NCBI GenBank assembly: GCA_023387335.1
Contig: JAEWIF010000059.1
Span: 1-64,000, forward strand
DNA: 64,000 bases
From: Pseudomonadota bacterium
GTDB taxonomy: Bacteria > Pseudomonadota > Gammaproteobacteria > Burkholderiales > Burkholderiaceae_C
Direction of reading: 5' to 3'
The notes beneath the pieces were generated by a model that saw only the letters and a program-made list of their open reading frames with translations, made no database searches and was not told where the DNA came from. A program made the translations under genes and the position numbers. Below, in pieces: positions 57,588 to 64,000 of this stretch; position 1 is the first letter of the stretch; each line of letters begins with the position of its first letter.

Positions 57588-59219
57588 TCAGTGGGTAAGT
57601 GTGAGCCCGGCGTGCTCGCGCAACAGGTGGAAGTGGATTTTGGGGAATCGTTCCTGGGCCAGCCGCACGTCGTAGGGCGAAGTGCAAAGAAATGCCAGCG
57701 CGTCCGCGGCGTCCAGGGCCATCCGTTGCGGGTACGCGTCGGTGAAGGCGCGCAGCTCGGCCGGCGTGTCCGCCGTGATCCAGCGGGCGCCGGTGTACTG
57801 GCAGCCTTCCAGCCGGATGTCGGCGTCGTACTCGGTCTTCAGGCGGTGCTGCACCACCTCGAACTGCAGCTGGCCCACCGCGCCCAGCAGCATCGCGCCG
57901 CCGGCCTGCGGGCGGAACACCTGGATCGCGCCTTCCTCGCCCAGCTGGGCCAGGCCCTGCTGCAGCTGCTTGGTGCGCAGCGGGTTCCTCAGCAGCACCG
58001 TCATGAACAGCTCGGGCGCGAAGAACGGCAGGCCGGTGAACTGCAGGTTGGCGCCGTCGGTGATGGTGTCGCCCAGTTGCACGCCGCCGTGCGTGGTGAA
58101 GCCGATGATGTCGCCGGCGTAGGCCTCGTCCACCGCCTCGCGCCGTTGCGACAGGAAGGTGACCACCGAGGTCGGCCGCAGCTCCTTGGCGGTGCGCTGC
58201 ACCTTGAGCTTCATGCCCGGCGTGTACTTGCCGGATGCCATGCGAACGAAGGCGATGCGGTCGCGGTGGTTCGCGTCCATGTTGGCCTGCACCTTGAACA
58301 CCACGCCGGCGAAGCCGGACTCGTCGGGCTGCACGGTCTTCTCGACCGGCTGCCGGTTGACGATCAGCGAGCTCTTGCGTGGCTGCGGCGAAGGCGCGAT
58401 GTCCACCAGCGCGTCCAGCACTTCCATCACGCCGAAGTTGTTGACGCCCGAGCCGAAGAATACCGGCGTCTGCCTGGCTTCCAGGAAGGCCTCGTGGTTC
58501 CAGGCGGGCGAGGCACCCACGGCCAGTTCCATGCTCTCGGCGGCGGCGTCGTACTCGGCGCCGAAGCGCGCGCGCAGCGTGTCGGCGTCGGTGATCGGGA
58601 GAGTCTCGAAGTCCTGCGGGCGGCGCTCGCTGCCGGACTCGAACACCGTCATCGCGTCGGTGCGCAGGTTCACGATGCCGCCGAAGCTCTTGCCCTTGCC
58701 CACCGGCCAGGTCATGGGCACGCAGGGCATGCCGAGCTCGCGCTCCACCTCGTCCAGGATGTCCAGCGGTTCGCGCACTTCACGGTCCATCTTGTTCACG
58801 AAGGTGATGATGGGCGTGTTGCGCTGGCGGCAGACCTCGATCAGCCGGCGCGTCTGCGCTTCCACGCCGTTGGCCGCGTCGATCACCATCAGCGCGGAGT
58901 CGACCGCGGTCAGCACGCGGTAGGTGTCCTCGGAGAAGTCCTTGTGGCCGGGCGTGTCCAGCAGGTTGATCACGTGGTCGCGGTAGACCATCTGCATCAC
59001 GGACGAAGCCACCGAGATGCCGCGCTGCTTCTCGATCTCCATCCAGTCGCTGGTGGCGTGTCGCGAAGCCTTGCGGCCCTTCACCGCGCCCGCGATCTGG
59101 ATCGCGCCGGAGAACAGCAGCAGCTTTTCCGTCAGCGTGGTCTTGCCCGCGTCGGGGTGGGAAATGATGGCGAAGGTTCGGCGGCGCCGGGTTTCGGCGG
59201 CAAAGGGCGAATCGGACAC
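57588..59219 (-). CDS. prfC: Peptide chain release factor 3
   Basis: This encodes 543 residues from GTG 59219; the N-terminal part VSDSPFAAETRRRRTFAII matches the RF3 family and the frame's extension to 60497 is an overlapping read of the divergent gene. G motifs: SHPDAGKTTLTE (residues 20-31), DTPGHKDFSED, FVNKMDR. RF3 is a GTPase that removes RF1/RF2 from the ribosome after termination. E. coli RF3 is 529 residues. Single gene unit divergent from the polymerase gene. Confidence 0.95.
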   Translation of the reverse strand: MSDSPFAAETRRRRTFAIISHPDAGKTTLTEKLLLFSGAIQIAGAVKGRKASRHATSDWMEIEKQRGISVASSVMQMVYRDHVINLLDTPGHKDFSEDTYRVLTAVDSALMVIDAANGVEAQTRRLIEVCRQRNTPIITFVNKMDREVREPLDILDEVERELGMPCVPMTWPVGKGKSFGGIVNLRTDAMTVFESGSERRPQDFETLPITDADTLRARFGAEYDAAAESMELAVGASPAWNHEAFLEARQTPVFFGSGVNNFGVMEVLDALVDIAPSPQPRKSSLIVNRQPVEKTVQPDESGFAGVVFKVQANMDANHRDRIAFVRMASGKYTPGMKLKVQRTAKELRPTSVVTFLSQRREAVDEAYAGDIIGFTTHGGVQLGDTITDGANLQFTGLPFFAPELFMTVLLRNPLRTKQLQQGLAQLGEEGAIQVFRPQAGGAMLLGAVGQLQFEVVQHRLKTEYDADIRLEGCQYTGARWITADTPAELRAFTDAYPQRMALDAADALAFLCTSPYDVRLAQERFPKIHFHLLREHAGLTLTH

Positions 59220-59315
59220 GGGGGGCTTTTTGACGTTGTGCGGGGAGCGCGGCCGATGAGCTGCAAAGCGTTTCAGCCGGGCCCGTATTGTCGCAGGGCG
59301 GTGTAGTCTGCCCGC

Positions 59316-60539
59316 ATGGCCCAGCCATCGCGCGCCACCGTGCTCCTCGTGGACGGCCACGAGGTCGCGGTCAGCAACCCCGACAAGCCGCTGTTCCCCG
59401 AGGCGGGCCTGACCAAGCTCGACCTCGTCAACTACTACGTCGCGGTGGCCGAGGGGGCGCTGCGCGGCGCCGGCGGGAGGCCCTGCGTGCTGGTGCGCTA
59501 CCCCGACGGCGTGGGCGGCGAGTTCTTCTTCCAGAAGCGCGCGCCCGCCAACCGGCCTGAGTGGGTGGAGGTCAGCACCATCCGCTTTCCGTCCGGCCGC
59601 ACCGCGGAGGAAGTGGTGCCGCGCGGCGCGGCCACGCTGGCCTGGATGGCCAACCTGGGCTGCCTGGAGCTGCATCCGCATCCGGTGCGCGCCGACGACC
59701 TGGAGCATCCGGACGAACTGCGCGTGGACCTCGATCCGGTGCCGGGCGTGCAATGGCCGCAGATCCGCGATGTCGCCCAGGTCGCCCGCGAGGTGCTGCA
59801 CGAGCATGGGCTCGCGGGCTGGCCCAAGACCTCGGGCTCGCGCGGGTTGCACGTGCTGGTGCGCATCGAACGCCGCTGGACCTTCGATGAGGTGCGCCGC
59901 GCCGCGCTGGCGCTGGCCCGCGAGGTCGAGCGCCGCATGCCCGGGCTCGCCACCGCGGCCTGGTGGAAGGAGGAACGGCAGGGCGTGTTCGTGGACTACA
60001 ACCAGAACGCCAAGGACCGCACCGTGGCCTCGGCCTACTCGGTGCGGCCCAAGCCGGATGCGCGCGTCTCCACGCCCATCACCTGGGACGAGCTGCCGGC
60101 CTGCGACCCGGCCGACTTCACCCTGCGCACCGTGCCCGATCGCCTGCGCGCCCAGGGCGATCCGCATGTGGGCATCGACGACCGGCCGGGGTCGCTGGAC
60201 GCGCTGCTGGATCTCTCGGCGCGGCAGGAAGGCGAAGGGCAGGGCGACGCGCCCTGGCCGCCGCATTACCGCAAGCAGGCCGGCGAGCCGACCCGCGCTC
60301 CGCCTTCCACGCGCAAGGCCAAGCCGCTGGTCGAGGTGGCGCGCGCCGACCGCGAAACCGAGGCGATCGCCGCCGCGGAGGCCTGGAAGCGCGAGCATCC
60401 GAAGGCCGCCGAGCACCTGCAGCCGGCGGACGTTCTGGTCGACCGCATGCGGGGGCGGTCCTCGCTGTGGTACCGGGTGCGGATCAACCTCGAGCACGTG
60501 CCGGCACGGTTGAGGCCGAAGTCGGAGAAGCCGAGCTAG
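59316..60539 (+). CDS. Stand-alone LigD-type polymerase (archaeo-eukaryotic primase family)
   Basis: This encodes 407 residues. Residues about 10-300 form the LigD polymerase domain: metal ligands Asp138 and Asp140 in RVDLDPVPG, the nucleotide-binding SGSRGLHV (173-180), and a third Asp227 in FVDYNQNAKDRT, matching the spacing of the mycobacterial LigD polymerase. There is no ligase or nuclease domain in this chain, and no ku gene in the window. A C-terminal extension of about 100 residues is polar, KPLVEVARADRETEAIAAAE and on, with no known domain. In other bacteria free-standing polymerase domains extend primers in base-excision or end-joining repair. Confidence 0.9.
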   Translation: MAQPSRATVLLVDGHEVAVSNPDKPLFPEAGLTKLDLVNYYVAVAEGALRGAGGRPCVLVRYPDGVGGEFFFQKRAPANRPEWVEVSTIRFPSGRTAEEVVPRGAATLAWMANLGCLELHPHPVRADDLEHPDELRVDLDPVPGVQWPQIRDVAQVAREVLHEHGLAGWPKTSGSRGLHVLVRIERRWTFDEVRRAALALAREVERRMPGLATAAWWKEERQGVFVDYNQNAKDRTVASAYSVRPKPDARVSTPITWDELPACDPADFTLRTVPDRLRAQGDPHVGIDDRPGSLDALLDLSARQEGEGQGDAPWPPHYRKQAGEPTRAPPSTRKAKPLVEVARADRETEAIAAAEAWKREHPKAAEHLQPADVLVDRMRGRSSLWYRVRINLEHVPARLRPKSEKPS

Positions 60540-60540
60540 C

Positions 60541-60626
60541 GTCGTCCCCGCGAAGGCGGGGATCCAGAGCTTCCGGCAGTCCGCGAAGGCGGTCGCACTG
60601 GATTCCCGCCTCCGCGGGAATGACGG
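60541..60626. repeat. REPIN-like palindromic element, copy 2
   Basis: This 86-bp element aligns with 13482-13568: same two hairpin arms (GTCGTCCCCGCGAAGGCGGG and on; right arm GATTCCCGCCTCCGCGGGAA to TGACGG) and related centre with one base fewer. It begins one base after the polymerase stop codon and may act as terminator. Confidence 0.85.
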
Positions 60627-60701
60627 AAAGCTCGGCCGTCATGTAGCAGCCCCGTTGCACCAACCCCCGCCGCGCGGAGGTCCTCCCTAAGATGCCCGCC
60701 C

Positions 60702-61775
60702 ATGCGGCTCGTGGTCTTCGGCCTGACGGTCAGCTCGTCCTGGGGGAACGGCCACGCGACCCTGTGGCGCGGCCTCTGGCGGGCGCTCGTCGCGCAAGGC
60801 CACGGCCTGGTGTTCTTCGAGCGCGACGCGCCGTACTACGCGGAGCACCGCGACGTCACGCACCTTCCGGGCGGGGAACTGGTCCTCTATCGCGAGTGGG
60901 ATGACATCCGCGAGCGGGCGGAACGCGAAGTCGGCGCGGCCGACGCCTTGATCGTCACTTCCTACTGCCCGGACGGGCAGGCCGCGACGCAGCTGATCGG
61001 CGACTCCGACACCGAAGCGGTGAAGGTCTTCTACGACATGGACACGCCCGTCACGCTGGAGAACCTGCGGGCGCGCCGGAGCGTGCCTTACATCGGTCCG
61101 CGCGGCCTGCGCGACTTCGACCTGGTCCTGAGCTACACCGGCGGCCCGTCGCTGGATGAACTGCGCAGCTTGCTGGGCGCGCGACGCGTGGCGCCGCTGT
61201 ACGGCCATGTCGATCCGCAGGTTCATCGCCGCGTGCCGGCCGAGTCGCGCTACGCCACCGGGCTCTCCTACCTCGGCACCTACGCGGCCGACCGCCAGGC
61301 GGCGCTCGAGGCCCTGTTCATCGAACCCGCGCGCCGGCTGCCGCGCCGCGACTTCCTGCTGGGCGGCGCCCAGTATCCCGACGATTTCCCCTGGACGGAC
61401 AACATCCGCTTCGTGCGGCACCTGCCGCCGGCGGAGCACCCGGCGTTCTTCTCCTCCTCGCGCCTGACGCTCAGCGTGACGCGCCGCGCGATGGCGCAGA
61501 ACGGCCACTGCCCCTCGGGCCGCTTGTTCGAGGCCGCGGCGTGCGGCACGCCGGTGCTGAGCGACGACTGGGCCGGGCTCGACGGCTTCTTCACGCCCGG
61601 CCGCGAGATCCTGATCGCTCGCACCACCGAAGAAGCCGTGGCCGCGCTGGCGCTCGGCGACGACGAGCTGGCCCGCATCGCAGCCGCCGCGCGCGAGCGC
61701 GTGCTGGCCGAACACACCTCGGCGCATCGCGCGCGCGAGCTCGAGTCGCTGCTGGCGGCGCACGCGCCCGCCTGA
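60702..61775 (+). CDS. CgeB-like glycosyltransferase
   Basis: This encodes 357 residues. There is no signal peptide. N-terminal GLTVSSSWGNGHATLWRGLW and FFERDAPYYAEHRD, and the C-terminal CPSGRLFEAAACGTPVLSDD (GT-B, family 4-like donor-binding Glu) correspond to the CgeB/spore-maturation-like glycosyltransferases. It would transfer a sugar from a nucleotide donor in the cytoplasm. It starts 26 bases before the gene that follows ends its spacing, so the pair is one operon. Sugar and acceptor unknown. Confidence 0.85.
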   Translation: MRLVVFGLTVSSSWGNGHATLWRGLWRALVAQGHGLVFFERDAPYYAEHRDVTHLPGGELVLYREWDDIRERAEREVGAADALIVTSYCPDGQAATQLIGDSDTEAVKVFYDMDTPVTLENLRARRSVPYIGPRGLRDFDLVLSYTGGPSLDELRSLLGARRVAPLYGHVDPQVHRRVPAESRYATGLSYLGTYAADRQAALEALFIEPARRLPRRDFLLGGAQYPDDFPWTDNIRFVRHLPPAEHPAFFSSSRLTLSVTRRAMAQNGHCPSGRLFEAAACGTPVLSDDWAGLDGFFTPGREILIARTTEEAVAALALGDDELARIAAAARERVLAEHTSAHRARELESLLAAHAPA

Positions 61776-61801
61776 CATCCACCACCAACAAGGAGCACAC
61801 C

Positions 61802-63412
61802 ATGTGGGGCATCATCCCGGCCGCCGGCATGGCCACGCGCATCCAGCCGCTCGGCTTTTCCAAGGAACTGCTGCCGGTGGGCAGCAGCTTCGTCGGCGAC
61901 GTGGAACGGCCGCGCGCCGTCAGCGAGTTCCTGGTGGAGCGCATGCTCAAGGCGGGCGCCACGCGCATCTGCTTCGTGGTCGCGCCCGGCAAGTCGGACA
62001 TCGTGCAGTACTACGGCACGAACATGCGCGACGCCGACCTCTGCTACGTGGTGCAGCCCAAGGCGGGCGGCCTGTGCGACGCGATCTTCCGCGCGTGCTC
62101 GCTGGTGCGGGCCGACGAGCCGGTGCTGGTGGGCCTGCCGGACACCATCTGGTTCCCCGAGGACGGCTTCGCCGCGCTGCCCGACGACAGGCTGTCGTTC
62201 CTGCTGTTCCCGGTCGACCGGCCGCAGGTGTTCGACGCGGTGGTCACCGACGAGCAGGGCAACGTGCAGGAGATCCAGGTCAAGCACCCCGACGCGAAGA
62301 CCAACTGGATCTGGGGCGCGTTCCGCATGCCGGGCCGCGTGCTGCACGAACTGGAGGCGCTGTGGCGCGAGCGCGGGCGGCGCGACGAGTACATCGGCAC
62401 GCTGGTCAATGCGTACCTGCAGAAGGGCGGCCACGCGGTGGGCGTGCGCGCGGGCGAGTCGTATGTCGACACCGGCACGGTGCACGGCTACCGCGAGGCG
62501 CTCGACCTGCTGGGCCGGCGCAAGCGCGCGGCGGCCTCGCAGGCGCCTACGGGTCCGCGGCCCTCCACCGTGTGCGGCAACGCGGGCGCGTCGGTGGTCA
62601 AGCGGACCGGCGACGTGCCGCAGCGCGTGGACGGCAAGCTGTTCAGCCGCGCCGAGATCGAGGAGCGCGTGCAGGCGCTGGGCGACTGGTTCCAGAACAT
62701 CGACCTGCTGGGCGTGCCCACGGCGCCCGCGCATTTCCTGGGCGACTACCCGACGCTCAAGTGGAAACGCTTCGCCCACGTGCTGCCCGACGACATGCAC
62801 GGCATGTCGGTGCTGGACATCGGCTGCAACGCGGGCTTCCATTCCCTCGAGATGAAGCGGCGCGGGGCCGATCGGGTGCTGGGCATCGACTTCGACGACT
62901 ACTACCTGGACCAGGCGCGCTTCGCCGCCGAGGTGCTGGGGCGCGACATCGAGTTCCGCAAGCTCTCGGTGTACGACGTGGGCCGGCTGGGCGAGCGTTT
63001 CGACCTGGTGCTGTTCATGGGCCTGGTCTACCACCTGCGCCATCCGCTGCTGGCGCTGGACCTGATCCACGAGAACGTCGCGCGCGACCTGCTGCTGTAC
63101 CAGTCGCTGCAGCGCGGCAGCGCCGACATGGAGCCCGCGGCGCCCGACCACGACTTCTGGGAGACCGAGGTGTTCGAGCGGCCTTCGTGGCCGCGGCTGC
63201 ACTTCATCGAGCACCGCTACTCGCACGACGAGACCAACTGGTGGATCCCCAACGCGGCCTGCAGCGCGGCCATGCTGCGCAGCGCCGGTTTCGACATCGT
63301 GGCGCATCCGGAGGAAGAGGTGTTCCTCTGCAAGCGCGCGGAACCGGCGCAGGCGCCCGATGGGCCGCGCGCGGTGTATCCGTCGCGCGCCGCGCCTTCG
63401 CCGTCAGTGTGA
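61802..63412 (+). CDS. Fusion: RmlA-like nucleotidyltransferase + Rta_06860-type SAM methyltransferase
   Basis: This encodes 536 residues. Residues 1-235 form a sugar-1-phosphate nucleotidyltransferase-like domain: GIIPAAGMATRIQPLGFSKE, with AAGMATR in place of the usual GGxGTR loop, GLPDTIWFPEDG and the SYVDTGTVHGYREAL end. Residues about 236-275 are a linker (Ala/Pro/Thr). Residues about 280-510 form a class I methyltransferase with motif I VLDIGCNAGFHSLEMKRRGA (337-356) and LVLFMGLVYHLRHPLLALD, resembling the TIGR04290 (meth_Rta_06860) family. Both halves are normally separate proteins. They probably activate and methylate parts of an unusual glycan. The gene runs 9 bases into the convergent phosphohexomutase. 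Confidence 0.85.
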   Translation: MWGIIPAAGMATRIQPLGFSKELLPVGSSFVGDVERPRAVSEFLVERMLKAGATRICFVVAPGKSDIVQYYGTNMRDADLCYVVQPKAGGLCDAIFRACSLVRADEPVLVGLPDTIWFPEDGFAALPDDRLSFLLFPVDRPQVFDAVVTDEQGNVQEIQVKHPDAKTNWIWGAFRMPGRVLHELEALWRERGRRDEYIGTLVNAYLQKGGHAVGVRAGESYVDTGTVHGYREALDLLGRRKRAAASQAPTGPRPSTVCGNAGASVVKRTGDVPQRVDGKLFSRAEIEERVQALGDWFQNIDLLGVPTAPAHFLGDYPTLKWKRFAHVLPDDMHGMSVLDIGCNAGFHSLEMKRRGADRVLGIDFDDYYLDQARFAAEVLGRDIEFRKLSVYDVGRLGERFDLVLFMGLVYHLRHPLLALDLIHENVARDLLLYQSLQRGSADMEPAAPDHDFWETEVFERPSWPRLHFIEHRYSHDETNWWIPNAACSAAMLRSAGFDIVAHPEEEVFLCKRAEPAQAPDGPRAVYPSRAAPSPSV

Positions 63413-64000
63413 GCCGCCGGCGATCACCGCGTCGGGCTTGACGCCGCGCAGCAGCTCCATCATCTCGCCTTCGATGCGCTGCATCGCCTCGGGCGTGTGG
63501 CCCTCGAATCGCAGCGTGAGCACCGGCGTGGTGTTGGACGCGCGGACCAGGCCGAAGCCGTCGGGCCAGTCCACGCGCAGCCCGTCGATCGTGCAGACCT
63601 GGGCGCCGGGCCAGCCCGTCCGGCCGGCGCGCGCGCCCAGCTCGGCGGCCACGCGATGCCCCTCGCCTTCGGCGCAGGGCACGTGCAGCTCGGGCGTGGA
63701 GCAGCTGGCCGGCAACGCTTCCAGCACCGCGCCGGCGTCGGGATCGCGCGACAGGATCTCCAGCAGGCGGCAGGCGGCGTAGGTGCCGTCGTCGAAGCCG
63801 TACCAGCGCTCGTCGAAGAACAGGTGGCCGCTCATCTCGCCCGCCAGCGGCGCGGCCAGCGCGCGCATCCGGTCCTTGAGCAGCACGTAGCCGCTGCGGT
63901 CCATCACGGGCTGCCCGCCGGCCGCCGCGATGGCCTCGGGCAGGCGCTGCGTGGACTTGACGTCGAACACGATGGGCGCGCCGGGATGGCGCGACAGCAC
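63404..64000 (-). CDS. Phosphomannomutase/phosphoglucomutase, C-terminal part
   Basis: The frame runs off the right edge of the window, so only 198 residues, the C-terminal part, are seen. Motifs: PIVFDVKSTQRLPEAI, the sugar-binding loop GEMSGHLFFDERWYGFDDGT, and the phosphate-binding end LVRASNTTPVLTLRFE. This is the alpha-D-phosphohexomutase family (AlgC-like), converting mannose-6-P or glucose-6-P to the 1-phosphates used for nucleotide-sugar synthesis. It fits with the neighbouring nucleotidyltransferase. Overlaps the fusion gene by 9 bases at the 3' ends. Confidence 0.9.
   Translation of the reverse strand: MLSRHPGAPIVFDVKSTQRLPEAIAAAGGQPVMDRSGYVLLKDRMRALAAPLAGEMSGHLFFDERWYGFDDGTYAACRLLEILSRDPDAGAVLEALPASCSTPELHVPCAEGEGHRVAAELGARAGRTGWPGAQVCTIDGLRVDWPDGFGLVRASNTTPVLTLRFEGHTPEAMQRIEGEMMELLRGVKPDAVIAGGSH

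Noticed and set aside
59220..60497. N-terminal extension of the prfC frame
   Set aside because: It is antisense to the polymerase gene; RF3 length fits the GTG at 59219.
1..64000. tRNA, rRNA, insertion sequences, integrases, toxin-antitoxin or phage-defence genes
   Set aside because: Looked for on both strands and none found; the only repeat elements are the REPIN-like pair and the linker repeats.

Overview
The window is about 70 % G+C and tightly packed, with strong third-position G/C bias. It encodes many Bug-type (tripartite tricarboxylate transporter) receptors, TRAP transporters, a leucine-degradation cluster and a methyltransferase that I recall as the Rta_06860 type, a family named after Ramlibacter tataouinensis. 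Together these point to a chromosomal segment of a betaproteobacterium in the Burkholderiales, probably Comamonadaceae near Ramlibacter or Variovorax. I see no rRNA, tRNA, CRISPR array, insertion sequence, phage or plasmid gene. No gene-free stretch exceeds 300 bases.

Layout. Bases 1-4029 hold small secreted or cytoplasmic proteins and a large modular secreted protein (dimethylformamidase-type domain, FN3, three chitin-binding-like modules). Bases 4040-11542 hold an aldolase/TRAP-receptor operon controlled by a divergent XRE-cupin regulator with twin palindromes, a diheme cytochrome c, and a complete TRAP transporter operon ending in a flavin reductase. Bases 11642-21274 form a catabolic island: two divergent operons with three Bug receptors, an amidohydrolase, a DadA-like oxidase, an acyl-CoA ligase, a nitrilase-family amidase, an IclR regulator and a SnoaL-like protein. 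Bases 21287-24592 hold a tandem ABM protein and TctA/TctB with a divergent MarR regulator and twin operators. Bases 24596-32565 hold an ABC exporter, glutaminase, a three-PAS histidine kinase, a glycine-zipper protein and a repeat-rich lipoprotein. Bases 32734-44529 are a leucine/isovalerate (liu) cluster with a divergent AraC regulator, interrupted by a lipoprotein and a DUF4126 membrane protein, followed by ghrA, HMG-CoA lyase and small translationally coupled genes. Bases 44721-57536 hold an MHS-family symporter, a 1909-residue double UvrA with four ATPase domains, an HDAC-like deacetylase, a fourth Bug receptor, a peptidase C26 protein, a HAD phosphatase and an S41 protease. Bases 57588-64000 hold prfC, a stand-alone LigD-type polymerase, and the start of what looks like a glycan cassette: a CgeB-like glycosyltransferase, a nucleotidyltransferase-methyltransferase fusion, and a partial phosphohexomutase.

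How the genes work together. Most of the first half is scavenging of small carboxylates and amides. Periplasmic receptors and their permeases import substrates, and neighbouring hydrolases, CoA ligases and oxidoreductases open them up. Each cluster has its own local regulator with a visible palindromic site in the divergent promoter. The liu genes take branched acyl-CoA to acetoacetate and acetyl-CoA. The most unusual items are the four-ATPase UvrA with one degraded zinc site, the nucleotidyltransferase-methyltransferase fusion, the stand-alone polymerase domain, the modular secreted protein, and a two-copy REPIN-like element.
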